64,000 nucleotides of DNA from an uncultured Clostridium sp. GTDB taxonomy: Bacteria; Bacillota; Clostridia; TANB77; CAG-508. Location of the stretch: positions 5,008 to 69,007 of the forward strand of contig CAUBRZ010000005.1 of the NCBI GenBank assembly GCA_958438515.1. Direction: 5' to 3'. Both the position numbers and the translations under genes were made by a program. Under the pieces are notes generated by a model. It worked only from the letters and a program-made list of their open reading frames with translations, had not been told where the DNA came from and ran no database searches. This document shows, one piece after another, positions 54,960 through 63,922 of the stretch (within the stretch, counting starts at the first letter, position 1; every line of letters begins with the position of its first letter).

Positions 54960-55853
54960 CTATATATTTTTAATTTTTCTTAATTCATCATCTATTCCTT
55001 TAATACCTGTTACTACAATTTTAGATAAATATCTATTTCTTTCATTTATCTCATCTAAAAGCTTTTTATTTTCCAGCTTATCTTTATCATCAAAATTATC
55101 TACTACAATTATCAATACAGTTCTTGCATATCTTTTGCTATTTTCATAATAAAGCATTTCTTTTTCCAACATTTTTGATTCTAAACTTTTTATTTTACCT
55201 TTTATAGATTTTATCGAAGAAAAATATTTTATTTCAAATATATAATCATGTAATGCATATTCCGAATTGTCTAATGCTATACAATCATATATTTGATTTT
55301 CAAGCTTAACTTCTTCAAAAATTTTATAATTATTAAATTGCTTTCTTATAGATCTATACACTGTTTCTTGGATATCCATATATTTATCTATACGTTGTTT
55401 ATGTATCATTACATTTGAATTTTTTGCTTTTATTTCAATTTTTTCTTCTTCAATATCTTCTTTGATTTTTTCTTCCTTTTCCTCTAAGGTTAATGACTTT
55501 ATTTGTTTTTCTAATAATTTATTAGAAAGTTCTCTTGATTTATCTTCATATTTTTGGACTTTGTCTTTCCATTGAATAATTCCATAAATTACTATTACAC
55601 TACCAATTAAAAACAATATCATTGTAATTGTTGAAAACAATATTGGTTTTGATAAAATTAAATATTTATAATCTTGTTCTAAATATATTATCTCTTTAGC
55701 TGTATTAGTTAACTGATTTATTTCATTTTGACTTACAAGCACTGTATCATTCTTATTCAATATTCCAAATATAAAACCAAAAGGTAAAATCATTATTACA
55801 ATTCCTATAGACACTATAAATTTATATAATGAATCATATTTTAACTTTTCCAT
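54960..55853 (-). CDS. Membrane protein with possible nuclease-like C-terminal domain
   Basis: A 297-residue protein: two helices (about 12-32 and 68-92), a coiled coil (about 95-145), then a soluble domain with CIALDNSEYALHDYIFEIKYF and LIIVVDNFDDKDKL. The spacing of D...E-x-K recalls PD-(D/E)xK nuclease folds, but that is only inference. It lies 9 bp downstream of hsdR, at the end of the restriction-modification operon, and could be an accessory of that system. Confidence 0.55.
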   Translation of the reverse strand: MEKLKYDSLYKFIVSIGIVIMILPFGFIFGILNKNDTVLVSQNEINQLTNTAKEIIYLEQDYKYLILSKPILFSTITMILFLIGSVIVIYGIIQWKDKVQKYEDKSRELSNKLLEKQIKSLTLEEKEEKIKEDIEEEKIEIKAKNSNVMIHKQRIDKYMDIQETVYRSIRKQFNNYKIFEEVKLENQIYDCIALDNSEYALHDYIFEIKYFSSIKSIKGKIKSLESKMLEKEMLYYENSKRYARTVLIIVVDNFDDKDKLENKKLLDEINERNRYLSKIVVTGIKGIDDELRKIKNI

Positions 55854-55862
55854 TCTATTCTC

Positions 55863-58800
55863 CTATGCTAATTTTTCAGCATTCTCATTTATATTCTCTA
55901 TATCTGCTCTAATCTCTTTAAACAAATCTATATTATTACCAAATAAATCATATACTTCCCCAACATTCTTGAAAGGTTGCTCTGTAAGTTTTTGCATATC
56001 TATTGTTCCATTTTTTATAACATAATCAACCAATAATTTTACAAATTGTATTTGTTTCATATTAAGTCTATTATCATTAATATATTTATAGAAAATATCA
56101 CTCACAACAGATTTATCTAATCCAACTATATTTCTAACAGCTTTGATTATATTTGTATCCCCATATGTTTCTGCATATTCTTTGTTACTTCCTAATTCAT
56201 CAAATAATATTTTTTCAAGATTCTGTTTTTCTAATTCAGTTAATCTCAAATTATGTCTTATTTTCCAAATTATACTATTTTCTAAATTACCTGTTAAAAA
56301 CTTTTCTAATTTTTTTCTATAATTCGTAAAATTATTACCAGAACTAATATACGTATATTCTTCATCAATATCATTTAAAATATCTTCAAAATCTGTATCT
56401 GTTGGCATATGCCATGTATATGTATCAATAAACTGCAATAAATTTCTTAGTTCAATTCTTACTTCTTCTATACTCCAAAAATCTGCCTCTTTTATATAAT
56501 CAGTTTCAGCAACTTTTAAAATCAATTCTTGTTTTTCTTTTACTTGTGGAACTGTTCCTAATTTTTCAAGTTCTGCTACCGTATCAATAATACTATTTTC
56601 ATATTTATATGTTTTTTCTTGTCTAATCCTTTTTACTTGTAATGTATACAACATACTATCAAATCTTTTAGCATCTTCATTATCATCAGATGATATAAAT
56701 AATGGTATTAAATTTTCTTTTATATCCATCAAGTCTATTGTTGAAATATAATTCCAGTTATCTTCTTTACTATATTGATCTATATAATGTGCTTTTGCTC
56801 TAATCATAAAACTTTCTTTATTTAATTTATTAATTTCAGTTATGAAATCTTTAATTAATTCTTTTCTATAGTTTTTGTATTTTTCATCCAGTTGATATTT
56901 CATATTTTGCAATTCTACAATTAAATCTAGTTTATGTCCGTATATTTTTTCTGTTAAACTAATTTGTGAATGTGATTCTATTCCTTTTGGATTTTCAGAA
57001 AAGAATTCAAAGTTTTTACAATAATCAAATATATAAAATTCCTTTTTATCTTGTCCTATTCCATACAGATCTTTGCATAGTCTTGTTCCTCTTCCTATCA
57101 TTTGCCAAAATTTTATTTTAGATTTTACAGGTTTAAAAAATACTAAATTTAATATTTCTGGAACGTCTACGCCTGTATCCAGCATATCAACTGAAACAGC
57201 TATTTGTGGATATTTAGGTGGTGTACTAAATTTATCTATTAAATCATCATTGTATTTTACTGTGTTATCAATTACTTTAGCAAATTTCCCCTTATATTCT
57301 GGATATAAATCATTAAATATTTCTACAATCTTTTCAGCATGTTTATGATTTTTTGCAAATATAATTGTTTTTCCTAATTTATCTCCACCTTCTATTTTTA
57401 ATCCTTTTTCCATTAATAATTCAAGTAATTTTTTTATTGTATCTCTATTAAATAGCCAAGAATTCATTGCTGATGCTTCTATTTCTTCTGGCATATTTTC
57501 TTCATCATCAGAAAATGTATCTTCGTACTCTTCCTTTTCGGTCTCCGATAAATTCTCATATTTAATTCCTCTATCCATAAAATCTGTTGTTGTTTTTATA
57601 GAATGATAATCAACTAAATATCCTTCTTTTACAGCTTTTTCATATTCGTATGCAAATGTTGGAACATCATTTTCTATTTCAAAAAATCTATATGTATTTT
57701 TATCAACATCATTTCTTGGTGTAGCTGTTAATCCTACAACTAGTCCATCAAAATATTCAAATATCGCTTGATATTTTTTATAAATACTTCTATGTGCCTC
57801 ATCAACAATTATTAAATCAAAATGTCCTGGTGTAAATAGCTTATTTCCGCTCTTATTTTTGGTATTGTCTATTGCATTCATCATTGTTTGATATGTTGAA
57901 AATACAATTCTTGATTCTTCAGGATTGTCAGCTGTACTTAATAAATTGCAACATGACATATTGGGTAATAATTTAGTAAAATTATTTTTGGCTTGTTTTA
58001 CTAAAACTGTTCTATCTGCTAAAAACAATACATTTTTAATCCACTCTTTATCTGATAAAACATCTACTATTGATATTGCTGTCCTTGTTTTTCCAGTTCC
58101 TGTAGCCATTACCAATAATGCTTTTCTATGTCCTTCTTCAAAAGTTTCACATACACTTTTTATTGCTTCTAGTTGATATTCTCTATTTGTAATTTTGTCA
58201 TTGACAAATATATGTTCCAAACTTTGTCTATTTTTCCTTCTATTTACAAGCAGTTGTAATTCATCTTGAGTATAGAATCCTGAAACCTTTCTAGGCGCAT
58301 AATTCATATCATCCCACATATATATTTCAAATCCATTTGTATAATATATAACTGGTCTTTGATGATATTCATTTTGTATGCAATCAGCATATAATTTTGC
58401 CTGATTTTGTCCAACTCTTGGATCAATACTTGTCCTTTTTGCTTCTACAACCGCTAATGGTAATCCGTTTTTACCGAATAACACATAGTCTGCATATCCT
58501 TCATTTTTATTGTTTGGCATTCCTGTTAATTTTAATTCTTCTGTTATATTTGTATCGAAATCCCATCCAGCTAATTTTAATTCTAAGTCTATGTATTTCT
58601 TTCTAGTTTCATATTCTGATATGTCTTTTACTTCAAATGTGTATTTTTCTTTCTTTTCTTCACGTTTCTTAGTTAATTTTTTTCTTAATTCTTCATTTTC
58701 TTTTCTGGTTTCTTCTAGTTTTTTATCCTTTTTCTCTAGTTCTTCATATAAACTTTCTCTTTCTTTTACTGCTAATACATTTAGAGATTCTTTTGGTAAA

Positions 58801-59213
58801 ATATTTTCATCAAATTCAATTTCTTTATACTCATCAGAATAGCAATATGCTATCCACTGCATAAAATTAAATAAATATCTTAAAGCAAGTATTGCTTCAT
58901 CTCTTGATATTTTTTTGTTATTATGTACGGCAAAATTACCCAATTTTATTATATATTCAATTTGTTTTAATAATTTTTCATCTACTATATTTTTAAATGT
59001 TATTTCATGAACTAATGCAGACAAATTGTTTTGATATGGAATTCTTAAGTCATTATCATTTGCATATAGCCATTTCACACCTAATTCTAATGCTCTTCTG
59101 CATAATATACTACATGTTACAGTATTTAATCCTATTCCATTTTCAGCTTCACAAGCTGCATCAGAAAAATTACTGAATATTTTATTTTTCTTTAAAAATT
59201 CAAAATTTGACAT
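55863..59213 (-). CDS. hsdR: Type I restriction enzyme R subunit (HsdR)
   Basis: A 1,116-residue protein. DUF4145-like N-terminus (EAENGIGLNTVTCSILCRRALELGVKWL), coiled coil, then the endonuclease domain with GYADYVLFGKNGLPLAVVEAKR, and the helicase motor: motif I VMATGTGKTRTAIS, II DEAHRSIYKKY, III GLTATPRND, VI IGRGTRLCKD. The EcoEI-type C-terminus ends the protein. With HsdM and HsdS it cuts DNA lacking the methylation pattern. It is co-directional with hsdS/hsdM but separated by DUF3800 and a candidate small RNA. No in-frame CGG. Confidence 0.95.
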   Translation of the reverse strand: MSNFEFLKKNKIFSNFSDAACEAENGIGLNTVTCSILCRRALELGVKWLYANDNDLRIPYQNNLSALVHEITFKNIVDEKLLKQIEYIIKLGNFAVHNNKKISRDEAILALRYLFNFMQWIAYCYSDEYKEIEFDENILPKESLNVLAVKERESLYEELEKKDKKLEETRKENEELRKKLTKKREEKKEKYTFEVKDISEYETRKKYIDLELKLAGWDFDTNITEELKLTGMPNNKNEGYADYVLFGKNGLPLAVVEAKRTSIDPRVGQNQAKLYADCIQNEYHQRPVIYYTNGFEIYMWDDMNYAPRKVSGFYTQDELQLLVNRRKNRQSLEHIFVNDKITNREYQLEAIKSVCETFEEGHRKALLVMATGTGKTRTAISIVDVLSDKEWIKNVLFLADRTVLVKQAKNNFTKLLPNMSCCNLLSTADNPEESRIVFSTYQTMMNAIDNTKNKSGNKLFTPGHFDLIIVDEAHRSIYKKYQAIFEYFDGLVVGLTATPRNDVDKNTYRFFEIENDVPTFAYEYEKAVKEGYLVDYHSIKTTTDFMDRGIKYENLSETEKEEYEDTFSDDEENMPEEIEASAMNSWLFNRDTIKKLLELLMEKGLKIEGGDKLGKTIIFAKNHKHAEKIVEIFNDLYPEYKGKFAKVIDNTVKYNDDLIDKFSTPPKYPQIAVSVDMLDTGVDVPEILNLVFFKPVKSKIKFWQMIGRGTRLCKDLYGIGQDKKEFYIFDYCKNFEFFSENPKGIESHSQISLTEKIYGHKLDLIVELQNMKYQLDEKYKNYRKELIKDFITEINKLNKESFMIRAKAHYIDQYSKEDNWNYISTIDLMDIKENLIPLFISSDDNEDAKRFDSMLYTLQVKRIRQEKTYKYENSIIDTVAELEKLGTVPQVKEKQELILKVAETDYIKEADFWSIEEVRIELRNLLQFIDTYTWHMPTDTDFEDILNDIDEEYTYISSGNNFTNYRKKLEKFLTGNLENSIIWKIRHNLRLTELEKQNLEKILFDELGSNKEYAETYGDTNIIKAVRNIVGLDKSVVSDIFYKYINDNRLNMKQIQFVKLLVDYVIKNGTIDMQKLTEQPFKNVGEVYDLFGNNIDLFKEIRADIENINENAEKLA

Positions 59214-59294
59214 ATTATTTTACCTCTAATTATAATATTTTTAATTTTTTTGCATATATTATTATTATAACTTTGTAATATTTTAGAATTCTAA

Positions 59295-59323
59295 TTGACT
59301 TTTTTTTAGAATTCTGGTATAAT
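59295..59323 (+). promoter_or_regulatory. Consensus promoter of the candidate small RNA
   Basis: TTGACT (59295-59300), 17-bp spacer, TATAAT (59318-59323), on the strand opposite to the surrounding genes. Transcription would start near 59331. Confidence 0.8.
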
Positions 59324-59330
59324 AAAGTTA

Positions 59331-59407
59331 CAGATAAGAATATTAGGCGATGTAGCACCAACATAGGTGTGTTGAATTGGTCAACCAATTCCATCGCCTA
59401 CTTTTTT
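59331..59407 (+). ncRNA. Candidate small structured RNA in the type I R-M locus
   Basis: About 77 bases from a consensus promoter to a T run. P1 TAGGCGATG/CATCGCCTA (59344-59352 with 59392-59400), P2 GCACC/GGTGT (59355-59359 with 59366-59370) and P3 GAATTGG/CCAATTC closed by TCAA (59374-59380 with 59385-59391) form a three-way junction, followed by C and six T. No reading frame. It converges on the 3' end of the DUF3800 gene (59410), which is on the other strand. No known RNA family was recognised. Confidence 0.65.
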
Positions 59408-59409
59408 GT

Positions 59410-60153
59410 TTAAAATTTTTTAATTCCTACTCCATCTATTTTTTCATTATGCGTTCTTATAGCTGGTTTTAATATATTTAAAAATTCCTCATTATTATCT
59501 TCAAATTTTTTAAATATTGCACCAGCACAAAAATCTGCTAATTGAACTCCTGATGAATATTGTGAATCTATAAATACTAAACTTTCAGAAAAGTTTGGGA
59601 ATCCCATATATTTCGTTCCTATCTGTTTTGCTCTTCTATATGATTTTTGAAGTTCTTTATCTAATCGGTTGTTGTTATCATTCTTTCTACTATCTGTAAA
59701 TAAAATTACAGGTATATTAGTATCTCTTCCATGTCTATCTGTTACTTCCATACAGAATCTTTCCATTAATAAATTTAGCGAATATGCATATAAGTCATTA
59801 TGATCATTAATATTTTTGCGTTCTTTATAGCATCTTTCTTTATCCATTACTATTCCTACAACTGAATTTTGATATTCCGATATTATTTTACACACTTCGC
59901 TTTTATATCTTTTATATTCATCTAATGTCATTCCTAAAGATTTATAACTTGAATTCCACTTAGCCTCAGTTTCAATGCTTAAATTATACTTAATCTTAAC
60001 TTGATTCAATTTTCTTTCTATATCACTTAAATTATTTCCTTCTATCATAAATCCTGATAAAACAAAATATTTTGTTGCTCCTTTAATTAACTCTTGTTTT
60101 TCTTCATCATATCCTCCAGGTTGTCCTGATTCATCTATGAAAACTATGTACAT
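59410..60153 (-). CDS. DUF3800 protein
   Basis: A 247-residue protein starting MYIVFIDESGQPGGYDEE, the hallmark of DUF3800. It also has VVGIVMDKERCYKERKNIND, VILFTDSRKNDNN and YSSGVQLADFCAGAIFKKFE. The acidic residues (DESG, TDSR, QLAD) suggest an RNase H-like nuclease fold; this is inference from the family pattern. ATG 60153 follows GGAGGG. An ATG at 60168 overlaps it. It sits between hsdS and hsdR in the restriction operon, where an accessory nuclease or regulator would make sense. Confidence 0.82.
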   Translation of the reverse strand: MYIVFIDESGQPGGYDEEKQELIKGATKYFVLSGFMIEGNNLSDIERKLNQVKIKYNLSIETEAKWNSSYKSLGMTLDEYKRYKSEVCKIISEYQNSVVGIVMDKERCYKERKNINDHNDLYAYSLNLLMERFCMEVTDRHGRDTNIPVILFTDSRKNDNNNRLDKELQKSYRRAKQIGTKYMGFPNFSESLVFIDSQYSSGVQLADFCAGAIFKKFEDNNEEFLNILKPAIRTHNEKIDGVGIKKF

Positions 60154-60218
60154 TTTTCTTCCCTCCATATTTTTATTTTATCAGGATTATTTGATATTTC
60201 TGTTGCATTTACAACATT

Positions 60219-61403
60219 TTATCCGAAATATTTATTCATTAGGCTTTCTTTTAATTCTTCCATTTCTTTTAAACTCTTTTGTATTTTAAATTTCTGTTTA
60301 TCAATCTGTTTAACTAAATTAATAAATTTATTTTGTAACTCAATTGGTGGATTAATGATAGGGAAATCTTCTATTATCTTTTTACTCAAAGCCCTTTTAT
60401 CAGTACCACCTTTGCTTTCTCTTCTAATATATATTTGATAATCATCTAAATTTAATAATGTATTGATAAAATTACTATTGTATCCTTTTTTCAAACGAAT
60501 TCTCATTACATTATTACTATAATTAGCTTTATCATCTTCACCATTATAAATTGACACTCTTCCTAAACTACTATCTTTAGTATAATATCTACCAATTTTT
60601 GATATCATGATATCACCATTTTTCAATGAAGTATCTTTATACATTTGATTTACTTCTTGAGTTATATAGACAGAATCATCTAATCTAAATTCGTTTCTCC
60701 ATACATTTTGAATTCTCAAAAATAACACTTCACCTTCGTTTTGATAATATTTTGTATCCACATTACTTCCATCAGCAATTGATTGAGCTATTTTTCCTAA
60801 TTTATTAATTTCCCATTTTGAATTAACAATTGGATTCCCAAACATCTTGACAAATAGTGATTTAACTAAATTATCTAAATCTATAAGTTGTTGCCTTCTA
60901 ATTTTAATCAATTGTTCTATTTTTTCTATTTTTTTTACTAATTTATCTTGTAAATCTTTATCTAAAACTATTATTTCAATTTTTTTCAAATCACTTATTG
61001 CAAAACTACTTTGATTAACGGATTGCTTTGAAATTTTCATTAACTTTTTGTAGAAATCGTCTGATTTAAAATAATAATTTAAATATTTAGGATTAATTTT
61101 ATTATTACTTCTAATACATAATAGATTCATTCCATGTATTACTTTTTTATCTTCTTCACAAAAAGCTGTTTTACCTAAATGTTTTAAACTATTAATATGT
61201 GACATCAAAATATCATTTTTCTTTAAATAGTAGTCCTCATATTTATTATCGAAAATATCTGCATATCCATATTTGTTTTCATCTATCACATTGTCAGATA
61301 TCGTTTCTATTCTTGTTATGGGAATACCTGATTTATCCTTAGAATTTTTTATATTAGCACCGTTTCTTATAAAAATACAATAATCCTCTAATAAATTCAT
61401 CAA
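60219..61403 (-). CDS. hsdS: Type I restriction specificity subunit (HsdS)
   Basis: A 394-residue protein: two target-recognition domains (about 1-125 and 195-335) each followed by a conserved helix (IVLDKDLQDKLVKKIEKIEQLI; NPPIELQNKFINLVKQIDKQKF). It decides which DNA sequence HsdM methylates and HsdR cuts. No inverted copies of recognition domains, invertase or tandem repeats that would point to phase variation were seen. It follows hsdM by 37 bp. Probable start 61403 or the ATG next to it; there is no strong ribosome site to choose. Confidence 0.92.
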   Translation of the reverse strand: MMNLLEDYCIFIRNGANIKNSKDKSGIPITRIETISDNVIDENKYGYADIFDNKYEDYYLKKNDILMSHINSLKHLGKTAFCEEDKKVIHGMNLLCIRSNNKINPKYLNYYFKSDDFYKKLMKISKQSVNQSSFAISDLKKIEIIVLDKDLQDKLVKKIEKIEQLIKIRRQQLIDLDNLVKSLFVKMFGNPIVNSKWEINKLGKIAQSIADGSNVDTKYYQNEGEVLFLRIQNVWRNEFRLDDSVYITQEVNQMYKDTSLKNGDIMISKIGRYYTKDSSLGRVSIYNGEDDKANYSNNVMRIRLKKGYNSNFINTLLNLDDYQIYIRRESKGGTDKRALSKKIIEDFPIINPPIELQNKFINLVKQIDKQKFKIQKSLKEMEELKESLMNKYFG

Positions 61404-61440
61404 ATCCCCCCCACAAATTGAAATTTATTTAAATTTATCA

Positions 61441-62901
61441 TTATAAAATTTCCTCTAATTCTTTCAAATTTTTTTGAATTTCAGCTTCCATTTCCACTAC
61501 TCTTTTAAGTATAATATTTGGTTTTTCATATTCTTTCTTTTCAATAACTATCTCTTTATATTTATTAATAGATAAATCATAATCATTTTCAGCAATTTCT
61601 TCTTTTGATACAAAAAATGATTTCTCTGTTCTTGCCCTTTTTTGTTCTTTATCAGATTCTCGGTTATTAAATCTATTTATAATGTCTGGTATATCATTCT
61701 CTGTTACAGGTTGTCTTTGGTCATCTAAACTAAATCCATCAGCAGTCATATCATAAAACCAAACTTTATCTGTTCCACCCTGTGTTGTCTTTGTAAATAT
61801 CATTATTGCTGTTGAAACCCCTGCATAGGGTTTAAATACACCACTTGGCATTGATATTATAGCTTCTAATTTATGATTTTCTATTATTTCTTTTCTTATT
61901 GCTTTATGAGCATTTGAGCTTCCGAATAATACTCCATCTGGAACTATTGACGCACATCTACCACCAATTTTTAGACTTCTTAAAAACAATGCTAAAAATA
62001 ATAATTCTGTTTTTTTAGTTTTTGTTACTGCTAATAAATCTTTTGATGTTCTTTCTGCATCAATTGAACCTTTGAAAGGTGGATTAGCTAAAACTAATGT
62101 ATATCTTCCATTGTCTTCGTTATCTTCTGATAATGAATCTTTATATGAAATGTTTGGATTTTCTATTCCATGTTGCATTAAGTTCATTGCCCCAATTCTA
62201 AGCATCGTTCTATCCATATCAAAGCCATAAAACATTGTATTATTAAAATGTTCGTTTAAATTTTCTGATAAAAACAAATCTTTCTTATTTCTTCTTAAAT
62301 ATTCTCCTGCCTCAACTAAGAAGCCAGCTGTACCACATGCTGGGTCTACTATTATATCTTCTGGTGTTGGTTTCATTAATTCTACTATCATTTTTATTAT
62401 GTGTCTTGGTGTTCTGAACTGTCCATTTACTCCTGCTTGGCTTAATTTTGATAATAAGTATTCATATACATCACCTTTTGTATCTCTATCATTCATCTCT
62501 AATTTATCCATTGCTGTTACAACCTTTTGTAGCATTATAGGTGTTGGTATAATAAAAATTGCGTCTTCCATATATTTAGCATAATTTGATTCTTTCTCTT
62601 TATCATTTCCTAATCCTTTTATAAAAGGAAACACTTCTTCTTGCATTACTTTAAACATTTTTTCTGCAGAATAATTTTTAAAATTGCTCCATCTACAACA
62701 TTGATGCTCCTCATCAAATATTCTTTTACTTTTTATTCCTAACATCACATCATTTCTTTCATGTGATATTTCTATTTCATCTAAGCCTTTTACAAATAAT
62801 AAATACGTTATTTGTTCTATTACAGTTAATGGATTTGTAACTCCACCTTCCCAAAAGTTTGTCCATATTCTATCTATTATACTTTTTGTATTTGCTTCCA
62901 T
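61441..62901 (-). CDS. hsdM: Type I restriction-modification methyltransferase (HsdM)
   Basis: A 486-residue adenine-N6 methyltransferase: N-terminal helical domain (IWTNFWEGGVTNPLTVIEQITYLLF), GQFRTPRHIIKMIVEL, SAM motif VDPACGTAGFLVEAGEY, catalytic LVLANPPFKGS and IVPDGVLFGSS. It works as M2S1. It is first gene of the leftward operon hsdM-hsdS-DUF3800-hsdR. A GAGAAGAG ribosome site precedes it. The 93-bp gap to the plus-strand reading frame at 62994 should hold its promoter; none was clear enough to list. Confidence 0.96.
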   Translation of the reverse strand: MEANTKSIIDRIWTNFWEGGVTNPLTVIEQITYLLFVKGLDEIEISHERNDVMLGIKSKRIFDEEHQCCRWSNFKNYSAEKMFKVMQEEVFPFIKGLGNDKEKESNYAKYMEDAIFIIPTPIMLQKVVTAMDKLEMNDRDTKGDVYEYLLSKLSQAGVNGQFRTPRHIIKMIVELMKPTPEDIIVDPACGTAGFLVEAGEYLRRNKKDLFLSENLNEHFNNTMFYGFDMDRTMLRIGAMNLMQHGIENPNISYKDSLSEDNEDNGRYTLVLANPPFKGSIDAERTSKDLLAVTKTKKTELLFLALFLRSLKIGGRCASIVPDGVLFGSSNAHKAIRKEIIENHKLEAIISMPSGVFKPYAGVSTAIMIFTKTTQGGTDKVWFYDMTADGFSLDDQRQPVTENDIPDIINRFNNRESDKEQKRARTEKSFFVSKEEIAENDYDLSINKYKEIVIEKKEYEKPNIILKRVVEMEAEIQKNLKELEEIL

Positions 62902-63077
62902 GCTCTTCTCCTATAATTTATTTTTTATTTCATTATATTTTATATCACAAATTCCATTAAATAACAATAATTTTAGTCTAACTTTAGCAAAGAATGTCTA
63001 CTTTTGTTTTTATTTGCAAAAGACTTGATATTTCCTCATATTTAAGCTTAAATACACAACCAACTGGAGGTGAAAAC

Positions 63078-63350
63078 ATGAATACTAAAACAATTAAATC
63101 TCTATACAATGGAGATTACACTTGTATTGAGAAACCAATTCTTGAAAATTCAAAATACTCTAAAACGTTATCAAAATGTACATCACTTCAAGAAGAACTA
63201 ACACATTTGGTTGATAAAGAAACTTTTTCTCTAATTGATAATGTATTAGATTGTATGAATGAATTGTCTGATATTGAAGCTGAAGAGGCCTTTATTGAAG
63301 GCTTTTCATTAGCTGTATCGTTACTATTAGAAGCTCTTTCAAAAAAATAA
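63078..63350 (+). CDS. DUF6809-family small protein
   Basis: A 90-residue protein matching the DUF6809 pattern: TIKSLYNGDYTCIEKPI near the start, a helical middle (LQEELTHLVDKETFSLIDNVLD) and the ending EAEEAFIEGFSLAVSLLLEAL. Such genes are frequent in Firmicutes mobile elements; function unknown. ATG 63078 follows CTGGAGGTG. The upstream extension to 62994 lacks a site. The leader contains a palindrome ATTTAAGCTTAAAT (63041-63054). Confidence 0.78.
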   Translation: MNTKTIKSLYNGDYTCIEKPILENSKYSKTLSKCTSLQEELTHLVDKETFSLIDNVLDCMNELSDIEAEEAFIEGFSLAVSLLLEALSKK

Positions 63351-63556
63351 TTTACCCCCTCCCCTATGTATTTCCCGAAAGTTTTTAAAGCACTCCCCTC
63401 GCCGTTCCCCTTCTTTACCTTGTAGAGATTAGAGGCGGGGGTGGTCTGTATATTTTCGGTATATATTTTTTATTTATATTTCAATACTTGTAAGAATTAT
63501 CTACCGATTATCACATAAAAAAATAGTAACTACCTTTATTGGTAATTACTATACTT
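63351..63556. other. Gap with C/G-rich stretches, possibly an element end
   Basis: This 206-bp gap has blocks such as CCCCCTCCCC and GGCGGGGGTGG, which are out of line with the AT-rich surroundings. No gene or hairpin terminator was recognised. By its look it may be a remnant of the end of a foreign element linked to the DUF6809 gene. Confidence 0.4.
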
Positions 63557-63910
63557 CTATTTTAATATATTCCATTTATCTTCCTTAAAGCCTGTAAATA
63601 TTCCCTTATCTGATACTAATACTGGTCTCTTTATAAGCATTCCATCACTTGCTAATAATTCTATTTTCTCTTTGTCACTCATAGTTACTAATTTATCTTT
63701 TAAATTCAATTCTTTATACTTTAAACCACTTGTATTAAACCATTTCTTTAATTCTTCTTCACTTTTTTGTATCCATTCAGTTAATTCTTCAACTGTTGGT
63801 GTTTCTTCAACAATATTTCTATCTATAAATTCGATATTGTTTTCTTCTAACCACTTCTTAGCTTTTTTACAAGTAGAACATTTTGGATATTCTATAAATA
63901 TATTTTTCAT
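63557..63910 (-). CDS. Spx/ArsC-family thioredoxin-fold protein
   Basis: A 117-residue protein: IFIEYPKCSTCKKAKKWLEENN carries the CxxC redox pair, and KRPVLVSDKGIFTGFKEDKW the C-terminal part with the cis-proline-type RPV loop. Spx regulators and arsenate reductases share this fold. The absence of ars genes or a clear RNA-polymerase contact motif makes a general reductase (YffB-like) equally possible. Ribosome site AGGAGA precedes the start at 63910. Confidence 0.88.
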   Translation of the reverse strand: MKNIFIEYPKCSTCKKAKKWLEENNIEFIDRNIVEETPTVEELTEWIQKSEEELKKWFNTSGLKYKELNLKDKLVTMSDKEKIELLASDGMLIKRPVLVSDKGIFTGFKEDKWNILK

Positions 63911-63922
63911 AACTTATTTCTC

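Larger units (their letters stand above)
45946..54960. mobile_element. Candidate satellite-like integrative element (boundaries inferred)
   Basis: Tyrosine integrase at the right, divergent control region with operator palindromes, excisionase-like protein, primase-like zinc protein, DUF927-like helicase/primase and methylase genes in one leftward block, and a tRNA-like fragment at the left. No capsid, terminase or conjugation genes. The layout recalls phage-inducible islands or small integrative plasmids. The right attachment site was not found, so limits are approximate. Confidence 0.5.

Noticed and set aside
60219..61403. Phase-variable specificity subunit
   Set aside because: No second hsdS copy, invertase gene, inverted recognition-domain repeat or simple-sequence tract was seen.
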